From Bacteroidota bacterium (GTDB lineage: Bacteria > Bacteroidota > Ignavibacteria > Ignavibacteriales > Ignavibacteriaceae), in assembly GCA_022564295.1 (NCBI GenBank), contig JADFLR010000016.1, forward strand, positions 1 through 64,000: a stretch of DNA of 64,000 nt, written 5' to 3'. The notes beneath the pieces were generated by a model. That model saw nothing but the letters and a program-made list of their open reading frames with translations. It searched no databases and was not told where the DNA came from. Below are positions 1 through 9,265 of the stretch, in pieces; position 1 is the first letter of the stretch, and the number at the start of each line of letters is the position of its first letter. The translations under genes were made by a program, and so were the position numbers.

Positions 1-1
1 C

Positions 2-166
2 GGTGCTTATACCTCAGGATTCCTCAACACTGCTGAAGGTCGGGCAGCTATTCAATCTAACGGCGAAGGATATAGGCAAGATTATGAATCGCTTGAGAGA
101 GACCCTGTTAATTTCGGTATTCCTCATTTAATTAGACTCGGACTTAAGGTTAATCTTGGTCTGTAA
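2..166 (+). CDS. C-terminal end of an outer-membrane barrel protein (cut by window start)
   Basis: An open frame enters at the left edge and stops with TAA at 164-166, giving about 54 residues. The tail ends in IPHLIRLGLKVNLGL, an alternating polar/hydrophobic strand with a near-terminal aromatic-poor ending. This, and the phrase YESLERDPVNFGIP just before it, is the usual look of the last strands of large Ignavibacteria/Bacteroidetes TonB-dependent or related outer-membrane receptors. The family is therefore an inference from the tail only. It is followed 33 nt later by a T9SS cargo gene on the same strand, consistent with a surface-protein locus. Confidence 0.6.
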   Translation, partial: GAYTSGFLNTAEGRAAIQSNGEGYRQDYESLERDPVNFGIPHLIRLGLKVNLGL

Positions 167-199
167 TATTAATTTAAATTATGATTTTAGTTATTAAAT

Positions 200-2017
200 A
201 TGGTAGTTAAAATGAGAAAAAATAAGACCTCATATTATCCTAAGTTTATCTTCTTAATAGCAGCAATAGCTTTGCTGTTTCTGGGCTTTATGGAAGGAGA
301 TAAAAGAGGAAATAGTACTAATAAGCAATATACATTGAATAAAACCCAAACATCGGGTAAACAAGGTGATGCCTATAGATTTTTTATTAATAATATTAAT
401 ATGCCAATGAATAGAATCGGGACGATGGCTGCTGTGAATATTCCACCTGAAGGCTCAGAAGCTGGTTTCGGAAATGGTACATTTTTATTCTCAGGTGGTT
501 TTTTCCTGAGTGGACTTACAAATGGAAACCTTTGGGCATTTGCGCAAGCGACGGCTTCTCTTATCGAGAATATGACACCCGGTACTGTTGAAAGCGGTCC
601 GAATGATCCTGATGCAGTATTATATGTTGTTAATAGAGAAGATGAACCATTTGGTTTTAGTTGGCAAGATTGGAAAGATGCAGTGGATAAATTTGATGCA
701 GATTTCTACGATGGAAACGGTGATGGTGAATACAATCCAGTAGATTTAAATGGGAATGGTGTATGGGACCCTGATGAAGATATGCCCGATTTACTCGGAG
801 ATGAGACCGTATGGTGCGTGTACACAGATGGACAACCGGGTGCTCAAAGACTTAGATTTGCCGGTGTTAATCCACAAGGTATTGAGATACGTCAAACTGT
901 TTTCGGGTTTGCATCCAAAGGTGCTTTGGGTAATATGATATTTATACGGTATCGAATAAGAAATTCCGGTTTAGTTGCCGATGTGCTTGATAGTGTTTAC
1001 TTTGGCGCTTGGGCAGATCCTGACCTTGGTGTAACATTTGATGATGACTTAGTTGGAGTCGATGTTCCAAGAAATGCTGGATTCACATACAACGGAGGTG
1101 AAGAGCCTGATCCAGCCTATGGTACTCAAATTCCCAGCTTTTTTATGGACTTCCTTTCCGGTCCTGCAGCATATATACCGGGTGAAACGTTTATTGATAA
1201 TGATGGTGATGGTATTTACACCCCGGGCATTGATGATCCCTTAGATACTGCGTACACTTTCAGAGGACAACTTCTGGGGATAAAAGAATTGCCAGGGGCT
1301 AAAAATCTTGATATCTCATCATTTGTTCATTATATACAATCCGATCCACTTCGAGGTGATCCGAATGATGAATTTGAAGCAAGAAACTATGGGTTGGGCA
1401 GATTAAAATTAGGCGAGTTATTAGACCCCTGTAATGATAACGAGGGGGGAGTTTTTGGCGGGGTTGATTGCAGCACAGTGGACCCGCTGTTTTGGTATTC
1501 CGGTGATCCTGTTACAAATGTTGGCTGGATTAATACAGGGCTTAATGATCAGAGACAGATGACAAATGTCGGACCATTCACTTTGAGACAAGATGAAGAA
1601 GTTGAGGTATTAGTTGCATATGTAGTTGGTCAGGGAACTGATAGATTAAATTCAATTACTGTTGCAAGAAACATTAGTGATGTTGCACAATCGATTTATG
1701 ATAGTAATTTTGATTTTCCGGTTAGTGTTCAAGATGAAACACCAAATTTGCCAACAGAGTTTTCGCTTTCACAAAATTATCCAAACCCATTCAATCCAAG
1801 TACAATTATAAAATTTTCACTTCCCTCTTCTGGTTATACAACACTTAAAATTTATAATGCTTTAGGTGAAGAAGTAGTTGTGCTGTTAGATAAGGAATTA
1901 ACTACGGGTACTTACGAGATTGAATGGAATGCAACTGATATTCCAAATGGTGTTTATTTCTACCAATTACAAACAAACGGTTTTCTTGAGACAAAGAAGA
2001 TGTTACTGCTTAAATAA
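200..2017 (+). CDS. Secreted T9SS cargo protein (type A sorting domain)
   Basis: A 605-residue exported protein of unknown activity. An N-terminal hydrophobic segment (about residues 14-31, after RKNK) is a signal peptide. The ATG at 212 gives a more typical signal start than the ATG at 200; no strong ribosome site decides between them. Residues about 170-195 are rich in DxNGNGxxDxxED motifs (DGNGDGEYNP, DLNGNGVWDPDED), which look like calcium-binding EF/dockerin-type loops. Residues about 520-605 are a T9SS type A sorting domain: QNYPNPFNPSTIIKFSLP, a short beta-sandwich with TGTYEIEWNA, GVYFYQLQ, and the terminal ETKKMLLLK. The protein is expected to cross the outer membrane through the Por/T9SS machinery and be anchored or released. 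The downstream gene is a clear paralogue, 32 nt away, so they probably form one unit. Confidence 0.9.
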   Translation: MVVKMRKNKTSYYPKFIFLIAAIALLFLGFMEGDKRGNSTNKQYTLNKTQTSGKQGDAYRFFINNINMPMNRIGTMAAVNIPPEGSEAGFGNGTFLFSGGFFLSGLTNGNLWAFAQATASLIENMTPGTVESGPNDPDAVLYVVNREDEPFGFSWQDWKDAVDKFDADFYDGNGDGEYNPVDLNGNGVWDPDEDMPDLLGDETVWCVYTDGQPGAQRLRFAGVNPQGIEIRQTVFGFASKGALGNMIFIRYRIRNSGLVADVLDSVYFGAWADPDLGVTFDDDLVGVDVPRNAGFTYNGGEEPDPAYGTQIPSFFMDFLSGPAAYIPGETFIDNDGDGIYTPGIDDPLDTAYTFRGQLLGIKELPGAKNLDISSFVHYIQSDPLRGDPNDEFEARNYGLGRLKLGELLDPCNDNEGGVFGGVDCSTVDPLFWYSGDPVTNVGWINTGLNDQRQMTNVGPFTLRQDEEVEVLVAYVVGQGTDRLNSITVARNISDVAQSIYDSNFDFPVSVQDETPNLPTEFSLSQNYPNPFNPSTIIKFSLPSSGYTTLKIYNALGEEVVVLLDKELTTGTYEIEWNATDIPNGVYFYQLQTNGFLETKKMLLLK

Positions 2018-2049
2018 TATTTTATTAATTTTTAATAGCGAGGTGTATT

Positions 2050-3810
2050 ATGAAACACTTAATTTCTTCTCTCACAATTCTCTTTCTTTTTTTTAGTCCT
2101 TTGTGTTATTCACAAAAACCGGTAACGGGCAATAGTCCTTCTTCTCCGCAAGGTGATCCTATATTCGCTTATCTCAACCGAAATAATATCTCCACAGTAT
2201 TTAAAAACGATGGTATTTCAGATATTGATGTTGCCCAGAGTAATTCCGGATTTGTATATCCCTGGGGTAGCGGTAAAACAGCAGTTTTCATATCAGGTCT
2301 TTTATGGGGTGTGCAAATATCTGGTGATCCGCAAGTAAGGGTTGGAGGATCAACATATGTGACAGGATTGCAAGGAGGTAAAATTCTTTCACCTGGTGTT
2401 GCAGAAGATTCAAATCTACCTCACGTTAGGATTTATAGGGTAAGGCCGGATGTTTATCCTGGTGGTCCTCCGGTCGACCTCTCTATGGAAGCTATTGATG
2501 AATTCAAAACTGAGGCCCAAGTAAGGGCGCAATACGAGTTAGACTGGGTTGAATGGCGTGCAATAGATGGAGCTCCTTTCGATGATGTAGATGGTGATGG
2601 TTTGTATAATCCGGATTTTGATGTGCCTGGAATCTCTGGTGCAAGCCAAACAATATGGTTTGTTGCAAACGATCTTGAACCGGGTTTAACAATGAATTTA
2701 TACGGAACATTACCTATCGGTATCGAATACCAAGCAACAATGTGGGCGTATAAGGATAGTGTTGGGTGGGATAATCTTTTCTTCAGAAAGTATAAGCTGA
2801 TAAATAAAAGTGAAACTACTTTCGATAATATGTATATATCAATGTGGTCTGACCCTGATGTTGGAAACTCAACAGATGACTTTGTTGGGTGCGATACTAT
2901 ACTTAGTTTAGGATATGCATATAATGCCTTCGATTTCGATGCTACCTATACACCATTACCCCCCCCAGCTGTTGGATTTGATTTAATACGAGGACCCATC
3001 GTACCAGGAAATTTGGGAGAAGATATAAACAGGAATGGTGTAGATGACGGTTATGATTATGGAATGTTTGAAGGAGAAAAAAGAGGTCCCGGGTTTATAA
3101 ATCTTCCACTTACTGCATTTTATTATTTTATAAGAGGAGATACAATTTTAACTGATCCTACATTAGCCTTACCTCAGGGTGCAACAGAATTCTACAATTA
3201 TTTTCAAGGCAGAATAGGTCAAACCGGGGAATTCTATGTTGATCCTAATACAGGATTATCAACAACCTTTCCGCTTTCTGGAAATCCCGTTGACAGCACA
3301 GGCTGGGTTGACGGACAAATTCACGGGCCTGCAGATAGAAGGCTTGGTCTCTCAACAGGGCCTTTAACAATGGCAATTGGAGATACTCAGGTTGTTGTAA
3401 TCGCAGAAATTGCGGGAGGAGCTATCGATGGTGTTGATCACAAAAGTGCCATTGATACAATCAAATATTACAGTGAGCTGGCACAGGCATTTTATGATGC
3501 AAAGTATCCTCCTTTAGTTACAGTTGCAGATGAAGAATTGCAACCTGTTGAGTTTCGGCTTTTTCAGAATTACCCCAATCCATTCAATCCAAGCACGATT
3601 ATAAAATTTTCACTCCCCTTTTCTGGTTATGCAACACTTAAAATCTATAATGCACTGGGTGAAGAATTGGCGTTGCTGTTAGATAAAGAATTAACAACCG
3701 GCACTTATGAAGTTAATTGGAATGCCACGGGGTTGCCTAGTGGAGTTTATTTCTATCAGTTGCAAACTGAAGGATATGTTGAGACTAAAAAGATGATTTT
3801 AATAAAATAG
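2050..3810 (+). CDS. Secreted T9SS cargo protein, paralogue of the upstream gene
   Basis: A 586-residue exported protein. It starts with a clear signal peptide (MKHLISSLTILFLFFSPLCYSQ) after a GAGG ribosome site at 2040-2043. The body is collinear with the upstream paralogue: a DDVDGDGLYNPDFD acidic loop near residues 178-190, then WSDPDVGNSTDDFVGCD, close to the neighbour's WADPDLGVTFDDDLVGVD. It ends in a type A sorting domain (about residues 500-586) almost identical to the neighbour's, including SLPFSGYATLKIYNALGEE and ETKKMILIK. The high identity of the two C-termini points to recent duplication or gene conversion. Substrate or ligand is unknown. Downstream of its TAG stop the last codons are repeated in the same frame (see 3811-3882). 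Confidence 0.9.
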   Translation: MKHLISSLTILFLFFSPLCYSQKPVTGNSPSSPQGDPIFAYLNRNNISTVFKNDGISDIDVAQSNSGFVYPWGSGKTAVFISGLLWGVQISGDPQVRVGGSTYVTGLQGGKILSPGVAEDSNLPHVRIYRVRPDVYPGGPPVDLSMEAIDEFKTEAQVRAQYELDWVEWRAIDGAPFDDVDGDGLYNPDFDVPGISGASQTIWFVANDLEPGLTMNLYGTLPIGIEYQATMWAYKDSVGWDNLFFRKYKLINKSETTFDNMYISMWSDPDVGNSTDDFVGCDTILSLGYAYNAFDFDATYTPLPPPAVGFDLIRGPIVPGNLGEDINRNGVDDGYDYGMFEGEKRGPGFINLPLTAFYYFIRGDTILTDPTLALPQGATEFYNYFQGRIGQTGEFYVDPNTGLSTTFPLSGNPVDSTGWVDGQIHGPADRRLGLSTGPLTMAIGDTQVVVIAEIAGGAIDGVDHKSAIDTIKYYSELAQAFYDAKYPPLVTVADEELQPVEFRLFQNYPNPFNPSTIIKFSLPFSGYATLKIYNALGEELALLLDKELTTGTYEVNWNATGLPSGVYFYQLQTEGYVETKKMILIK

Positions 3811-3882
3811 AAATTGAAGTTCGGCTTAGCCGGGCTGAAAGACCGCCCTGGCGGGACTAAGAAAATGATACTAATTAAATAA
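3811..3882 (+). repeat. Tail duplication with GC-rich hairpin insert after a T9SS gene
   Basis: Seventy-two nucleotides (24 codons) after the sequence for ETKKMILIK-stop, the block ACTAAGAAAATGATACTAAT recurs at 3856. It encodes TKKMILIK-stop in the same reading frame. Between the two copies lies a GC-rich imperfect inverted repeat (CTTAGCCGGGC ... GCGGGACTAAG) unlike the AT-rich surroundings. The simplest reading is a palindromic element that landed in the last codons, with the present stop being a repaired or duplicated tail. Read-through of the TAG would give the same C-terminus plus 24 residues. Confidence 0.6.
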
Positions 3883-3901
3883 TATATCAAATAGATTTAT
3901 A

Positions 3902-3967
3902 ATGAAAGCTTTACTAATGTCTAGAGAAAAAAAACAACGATTAATTCGCTGGCTGCATAATTATTAA
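3902..3967 (+). other. Mini-ORF (21 aa) repeated as the N-terminus of the gene at 7135
   Basis: ATG at 3902 opens a 21-residue frame containing EKKQRLIRWLHNY and ending in TAA. The 63 nt are about 87 percent identical to 7135-7197, which begins the barrel-like gene there with MAKEKRQRLIRWLHNY. The central 30 nt (from CAACGATTAATTCGC to CATAATTAT) are identical. Reading frame is kept in both places, which suggests either a translated leader peptide or the orphaned 5' end of a second copy of the 7135 gene. No separate function can be assigned. Confidence 0.45.
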
Positions 3968-4009
3968 TTCAAAATCCTTTTGATAACTAAATTGGAAAGG
4001 GCATTTACA

Positions 4010-5914
4010 ATGAGAAATAGATTATTTATTGCGTTCCTGTTAATCACGATGGTCAATTACTTAATTGGCTGTTATTCATCACAAAAAGTAAGGAAAGAAG
4101 AAGTCTTCACGAGTGATAAAATGATTACTGAAGTTGTATTACAGAATGCCGATGTTATTATATTTGATGAACATGGCGGGACTGTTCACAGCATATATAA
4201 TTCACTGATTGGAATTTCAATTTCAGATGGGAGATCTAATATATTAAACTTTGATTCTATCAGCGAGATCAGAGCAGAAATAACTCCTTCTGTGCATCCT
4301 GATGAGATTGGTACTAAGGTGATAACGGAAGTTGTAAAAACAAATAATCGCCTAATTAAATTTAATGCCAGGGGTGGTTGGTATGATGATGATAGAAAAA
4401 TGATAATTGGAGTTGGATTGAATAATGACACAATCTCATTTAAGAGTGATCTTATTAAAGAAATTCATACTGAAAAGGCAAAATTAATTCCTAAAGAAGA
4501 TATTCTAAAAACTCCGGATTTATTTATTGCACAAGTCCTATTACAGAACAGTAATACATTAATTACTTTTGATAATGCCGGCGCAAAGTATGTAAACAAA
4601 CATACTGTGGTATCCGGCGCCACAATTCACGGTGATTATGTGAAAATAGATAGCGAAGACATATTATATGTAAAAATTCTGAAGACTGATGTTCCAGCAA
4701 CTATCTTAACAACGATGGGTGTAATCGTAGGAATATTGGCTGTAGCAACTCTAATTGCTATTGCTACAAAACAATCCTGCCCTTTTGTTTATTCATATAA
4801 TTCACAGAAATATGTATTTGATGCCGAGCCGCTCGGCGGTGCAGTTACACGAGGACTCCAAAGGACTGATCTATCAAAACTCGAACATTTAAAAGAAGTT
4901 GATGGAAAATACAAATTATTAGTGAGGAATGAAGTTCCTGAGACTCAATATCTTGATGAAATGAAACTTGTTGTTGTTGATCATTCGGAGGGAACAGAAA
5001 TCGTAACAAATTTAGCAGGAGAATTACATACTATAAGTAATCCTCAAAAGCCCATACTTGCAATCGATGAAAAGGGAAATGATCTAATAAGATTCGTAGA
5101 GGAGAATGATTATACTTTCTGGCAGACAAAATTGCCTGTTCTAAACTATGATTCGCTCAACAGCCTGAGACATAAACTCACATTTATTTTTCCAAAACCA
5201 CAACACCAAAAAAGAGCCAAGTTGATAATAAATGCGGGCACAGCCCTTTGGGGATCTCAGATGATAAGAGAAATGTTGAGCTTGTACGGAAATAATATCG
5301 ACAGTTGGTATGAAAAAGTCGATAACCTTAGCGGTGAGGAAATTGAAAAGGAACAGATGATGCAATTTGTTGTTCGAGAGGAATTATATTACCTGCAATT
5401 GATGGTTATGGAAAACGATATTTGGAATTCACAGGGATTAATTTTTGGCGGAGGACCCTTTATCGCAGAAACAAAAACATACGACCTTGACCTGTCTAAT
5501 GTAAAGGGTGACTCCCTTTTTATTCAATTCAATCCACCATTTGGTTTCTGGACTATTGATTATATAGCCGTTGAATACGATGATATCATAGTACCAGATT
5601 ATACAGAAATTGATTTATCGCAAGCGGTAGATATGAGAGATAAAGATATTCTGCAAATAATTTCTACATCTAATGGCGATTATCAAACTATGCCCGAAGT
5701 AGGTGATTACTTTCTGTTGGAATATGACGCGCTTCCTGTAGTATCAGATATGGAACGTACTTATTTTCTTAAAACAACCGGCTATTACGAACTTCATCTC
5801 CCAAAAGATCAACCAATGAAAGAAGACTTATTACAAAGAATTGTAAGTGAACCTGGTGAAGTGGTTAAATATGCAATGGAACTATATAATCAATGGATTT
5901 TTGCACAAAGATAA
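4010..5914 (+). CDS. Large lipoprotein with internal membrane segment and SCPFVYSYN motif
   Basis: A 634-residue protein. The start chosen is ATG 4010, nine nt after GGAAAGG; an earlier in-frame TTG at 3980 lacks a ribosome site. Residues 1-22 form a type II signal peptide ending in lipobox LIGC, so it should be lipidated. The N-terminal half repeats a motif of about 85 residues three times (EVVLQNADVIIFDEHGG, EVVKTNNRLIKFNARGG, QVLLQNSNTLITFDNAG). A hydrophobic segment at about 230-252 is followed by SCPFVYSYNSQKYVFDAEPLGGA, a motif seen in uncharacterised Bacteroidetes/Ignavibacteria surface proteins. Function is unknown. It is followed 13 nt later by a barrel gene whose N-terminus shares the same repeat style (NIVTILDKKDNITRGFLLG), suggesting an envelope complex. 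Confidence 0.8.
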   Translation: MRNRLFIAFLLITMVNYLIGCYSSQKVRKEEVFTSDKMITEVVLQNADVIIFDEHGGTVHSIYNSLIGISISDGRSNILNFDSISEIRAEITPSVHPDEIGTKVITEVVKTNNRLIKFNARGGWYDDDRKMIIGVGLNNDTISFKSDLIKEIHTEKAKLIPKEDILKTPDLFIAQVLLQNSNTLITFDNAGAKYVNKHTVVSGATIHGDYVKIDSEDILYVKILKTDVPATILTTMGVIVGILAVATLIAIATKQSCPFVYSYNSQKYVFDAEPLGGAVTRGLQRTDLSKLEHLKEVDGKYKLLVRNEVPETQYLDEMKLVVVDHSEGTEIVTNLAGELHTISNPQKPILAIDEKGNDLIRFVEENDYTFWQTKLPVLNYDSLNSLRHKLTFIFPKPQHQKRAKLIINAGTALWGSQMIREMLSLYGNNIDSWYEKVDNLSGEEIEKEQMMQFVVREELYYLQLMVMENDIWNSQGLIFGGGPFIAETKTYDLDLSNVKGDSLFIQFNPPFGFWTIDYIAVEYDDIIVPDYTEIDLSQAVDMRDKDILQIISTSNGDYQTMPEVGDYFLLEYDALPVVSDMERTYFLKTTGYYELHLPKDQPMKEDLLQRIVSEPGEVVKYAMELYNQWIFAQR

Positions 5915-5927
5915 TTGAGGTATAAAC

Positions 5928-7121
5928 ATGAAAAATTATTTATTTCATATTCTTTTGTATTTAGTTCTAACTGGCAATAATGCTCTTGCTCAGGATAAGA
6001 CAACTACTAGTTCGATTGAAACCACAATGACAACTGTTAGAGAAGATTTAATGTACAATATTGTCACTATTCTTGATAAGAAGGATAATATCACAAGAGG
6101 GTTTCTGTTAGGACTTCGGTCGGATTCGATAATCATTCTAAAAAACAAAAAAACATTTGGGATAGCTATTAATGATATTATTCATATTTCTATTGATACG
6201 GATCATAGCAACTGGATGTCATTTACATCGGGTGCATTTTTAGGTATGTATATTGGAAACTTAATATTCTACCAGGCAGAAGATCAACCTACAGCATATT
6301 GGTCTAGTGATGACGAAGAAGGAAAATTAGCGGCAAGTTTGTTTTTTGCTTTTATAGGGGGTGGTATTGGTTACATAGTAGATCTTGGGTTGGAAAAGAG
6401 TGAGGAATCGTTTGATTTAAGTGGAGAGGGCAGCCAAAGAATGAAAGAAGTGGAAAGGTTAAAGAAATTCTTGCTTTCAGATGAATCCACAAAGCAAGTT
6501 CATGTTACAGTTCAACTTGCTCAGGTCGGTACGAGGTTTTCCGAAATTGAAGATTTGTCAAATTCATCAGACTATTATTCCAGAAGAGTTACAAGTTTTA
6601 ATCTTTTGAGGAAATTGCAGGTTACTTATTCCCTTTTTTATTCTCTGGATGTAGGTGGCGCAATAAGTTGGTTTGGAGAACCCCAAACAATCTGGTTTTC
6701 GAATTGTTTTTTTTGCAACCAGCAGTCGTCATATCAAGGCACTCAGTCGTATGAAGGTATCGGATATTATGCAGTCGCAAGTTATCATCCTTTTAAATCA
6801 GTTTTTAGTTCATCTATCTCCTGGATAATTGGAGCCGGTATTGGCTTGGGTAGTGTAAATTATGATTTTATTAACGTTGTAAATTCCGGTGTATTTCCTA
6901 ATGCAAGTTCGGATTCAACAATTGTAAAAATAAATGAGAGCATGTTCAGCGGATTAATATTCACGGAGTTCGATCTTTACCTCTTTGATGAATTTTCATT
7001 AGGGCTGGCTATTGATTATGTATATCTACCTGAAGAAATGGAGGCAATTCCAGAATTGGGTATTGATAAAAGAAGCTTAGGTAATTTTAGTATAGGAGCA
7101 ACAATTGGTTTACACTTTTAA
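5928..7121 (+). CDS. Exported envelope protein, probable outer-membrane barrel
   Basis: A 397-residue protein with a signal peptide (cleavage after about NNALAQ, residue 22) and a GAGG ribosome site 8 nt upstream. Residues about 40-85 carry a small beta-rich unit (GFLLGLRSDSIIILKNKKTFGIAINDIIHISI) like the repeats of the preceding lipoprotein. Two glycine-rich hydrophobic stretches follow (about 98-112 and 135-150; AFIGGGIGYIVDLGL). The rest is alternating aromatic/polar strands ending GNFSIGATIGLHF, a terminal Phe typical of outer-membrane barrels. Its role is unknown. Spacing of 13 nt from both neighbours marks it as the middle gene of an operon. Confidence 0.7.
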   Translation: MKNYLFHILLYLVLTGNNALAQDKTTTSSIETTMTTVREDLMYNIVTILDKKDNITRGFLLGLRSDSIIILKNKKTFGIAINDIIHISIDTDHSNWMSFTSGAFLGMYIGNLIFYQAEDQPTAYWSSDDEEGKLAASLFFAFIGGGIGYIVDLGLEKSEESFDLSGEGSQRMKEVERLKKFLLSDESTKQVHVTVQLAQVGTRFSEIEDLSNSSDYYSRRVTSFNLLRKLQVTYSLFYSLDVGGAISWFGEPQTIWFSNCFFCNQQSSYQGTQSYEGIGYYAVASYHPFKSVFSSSISWIIGAGIGLGSVNYDFINVVNSGVFPNASSDSTIVKINESMFSGLIFTEFDLYLFDEFSLGLAIDYVYLPEEMEAIPELGIDKRSLGNFSIGATIGLHF

Positions 7122-7134
7122 GAGTTAGATAAAA

Positions 7135-7842
7135 ATGAAACCTTTTATTATGGCTAAAGAAAAAAGACAACGATTAATTCGCTGGCTGCATAATTATAAA
7201 ATCAGATTAATGCTGGTCTTGTTTCTTTATCCCAACATCGTCTGTTTTACACCTGACTCTACAGGTACTTCAAATACATTTGTTGATTTTATGTTTGGTT
7301 TAGGAGAGTATGCAGATGTTTCTTTTAACTGCAAAGGTCAGGTAACCAATGTAACCAAACACTCTTACGTTGATTATGGAGCAGGATTTACTCATAAAAT
7401 AGATGTTATTAATCTAGGAATAAGAGGCGGACAGTTAATAATTAAAGACGCGGTACACGAAGCAACAAATATTTCAATTTTCCAAAACGATTATGAAGTT
7501 CCCGGATATTCAACTTTTTATATTAATCCATTTGTTGGATTAAACACAAAATATCTTGAATTGAATGGAGGTGTATTGTGGTTTTCGAATACTTCGATTT
7601 ATGATTTTGATAATTTGGCTAGATATCTTTTAGACCCCGGCAGCTTGCAGATAACTGGTGATATCCGAATAGGAGATAGAGAGGCCTTCCATTTTACATC
7701 TCAATATTTAAGCAGCATTCCACTGTTAACGGGAAGTATTTTTGATATGGGATTTGGTTTTGGGAATAAAGAATCAAGAACCATAACTTGGGTAGGCCTT
7801 TCATTTGGTCCCTTTCAGAATCTTGGACTATCATTAAAGTAA
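7135..7842 (+). CDS. Truncated outer-membrane barrel-like protein
   Basis: A 235-residue frame beginning with the repeated peptide MAKEKRQRLIRWLHNYK (an alternative start is ATG 7153), then a hydrophobic signal-like segment LMLVLFLYPNIVCF. The remainder consists of beta-strand-like segments with GxG turns, as in small outer-membrane barrels. The frame stops with TAA at 7840-7842. The next 36 codons in the same frame remain barrel-like and finish in GARYNF-stop at 7950, so this product lacks its last strands. Either the gene is decaying by a nonsense change or a base is wrong in the assembly. Function unknown. Confidence 0.6.
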   Translation: MKPFIMAKEKRQRLIRWLHNYKIRLMLVLFLYPNIVCFTPDSTGTSNTFVDFMFGLGEYADVSFNCKGQVTNVTKHSYVDYGAGFTHKIDVINLGIRGGQLIIKDAVHEATNISIFQNDYEVPGYSTFYINPFVGLNTKYLELNGGVLWFSNTSIYDFDNLARYLLDPGSLQITGDIRIGDREAFHFTSQYLSSIPLLTGSIFDMGFGFGNKESRTITWVGLSFGPFQNLGLSLK

Positions 7843-7950
7843 AAAATTCAGGTTACAAATAATATTGACCTCTTATTGAAAGGTAGAATCGGTCAAGTCA
7901 GTTCAAATTTTGAAGGAAGTATTTCTGCAGGCGCTCGTTATAATTTTTAG
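7843..7950 (+). pseudogene. Severed 3' end of the barrel gene at 7135
   Basis: The 35 sense codons after the TAA at 7840 are in the same frame as the upstream gene. They encode strand-like sequence containing NNIDLLLKGRIGQVSSNF and ending SAGARYNF before TAG. A C-terminal aromatic residue is the usual sorting and assembly signal for outer-membrane barrels. No start codon or ribosome site for independent translation is seen, so it reads as the lost tail of the preceding protein. Confidence 0.65.
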
Positions 7951-8003
7951 CATAATAGAATGCATTGAATCAATAACGAAAATAAAAAAAACAATTAAAA
8001 TAA

Positions 8004-9002
8004 ATGAAAAATTTAAACAGGATATTTCTTTCAGTGATAGGTTTAACGATTATGTTAATGCTCACAAACAGTTGCAAAACTACGCATATACCAACTACAA
8101 CCGTAAGAACTATATATTTACAGGAAGCTGAAATTACCGGACCCATAAACCAGCCGCCGATTCATATAACCGATAGCTCAAATACTTCCTCTATTACAAT
8201 AACACCAAGATTCTCATATAATTCACAAACAGATGTAATCGGACAAATGGGGGGACACTCCTTAGTAAATGAAGATGGAATCTTTCAGGTGGATACTTTT
8301 TATAACAATGGCAGTTTTACTCTTAATGAAACTCCCGGTGCCAATATACACCATTATAATGGAAAGAATTTTACCTGGAATGTGGCATCAGTTTATGCTG
8401 CTCTTGATCTTGATTTTCGACTGTCCAGAAATTTTGGATTGTTCTTCGGTGTTAACTATTCAGTACAAAATAAAATAAGTACCTGGGGAGGCGCAGCCGG
8501 AATTGGTTTGTTCGGTGCAAGCAGCAAAGTGGCATTTAGATTGGACATCGGATTAAATATCCAGGAAATAGCTTATGATGTTTACACTGTTTTAGTAGTT
8601 AAGATTACTCCATCCAGTGGAGAAGACGATTATGTGATAGTCGATAACAGAATTGGAAAATCAACACACTTTGATCCTTTTATTTCACTAACTTACAATA
8701 CAACATACCGGGATTGGTTTGTAAACTTTTTCCTTAATGCTGGTTATAGTGGACAAACGCTAGTTGATTTTAAGTCTGAATCAAGTTCGGATAAAGACAG
8801 ATCCGGGAACAGATATATAACCAATGACCTTCGTGGCGGAAGCACAGCAGGATTTTTCAATTTTACACCAGGAATCTACTTTTTCATTGGTGAATCCGGT
8901 AGAATATTATTGGGTGCAAGATTCTTCTTTCAAACAGTGGATGAAAGTTTAGAACCATCTAACTTTATATTACCAATGGTGCAATTTGATTTTAGTCTGT
9001 AG
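8004..9002 (+). CDS. Lipoprotein with outer-membrane barrel-like domain, paralogue A
   Basis: A 332-residue protein. Residues 1-24 form a lipoprotein signal with lipobox LTNSC. After a linker (TIYLQEAEITGPINQPPIHITDSS) comes a barrel-like domain with strand pairs such as AALDLDFRLSRNFGLFFGVNYS and GFFNFTPGIYFFIGESGRILLGARFFF, ending MVQFDFSL. It is clearly paralogous to the gene at 9266, sharing the linker and the last strands almost word for word. Such lipid-anchored barrels are unusual but appear repeatedly in this phylum; the function is not known. Neighbours are envelope proteins on the same strand. Confidence 0.75.
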   Translation: MKNLNRIFLSVIGLTIMLMLTNSCKTTHIPTTTVRTIYLQEAEITGPINQPPIHITDSSNTSSITITPRFSYNSQTDVIGQMGGHSLVNEDGIFQVDTFYNNGSFTLNETPGANIHHYNGKNFTWNVASVYAALDLDFRLSRNFGLFFGVNYSVQNKISTWGGAAGIGLFGASSKVAFRLDIGLNIQEIAYDVYTVLVVKITPSSGEDDYVIVDNRIGKSTHFDPFISLTYNTTYRDWFVNFFLNAGYSGQTLVDFKSESSSDKDRSGNRYITNDLRGGSTAGFFNFTPGIYFFIGESGRILLGARFFFQTVDESLEPSNFILPMVQFDFSL

Positions 9003-9265
9003 TTCAAACAAATAGATTTTTTACTAAATACGTTTATTCCTTCATCTGGAAATACTAATTGCTTGGAATAATTTTCGTTTTAATATTATAGATTTTTACA
9101 ATTCCATGACATTTCCATGACAACTATATCAAAGATATCAATTACTATGAAAATGAAATTAAGAACACTAGATAAATTTTTGAGGTGTATTGAAAAGGTG
9201 AACAAATATGATTGCATTTTTTTTTATTAGTCAAAGTTTTTATTATCGCTAACGAGGAGTTTATT

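Noticed and set aside
7910-8131. 73-codon plus-strand frame overlapping the 8004 gene
   Set aside because: It starts with TTG inside the severed barrel tail, in another frame, and overlaps the lipoprotein start; no conserved features.
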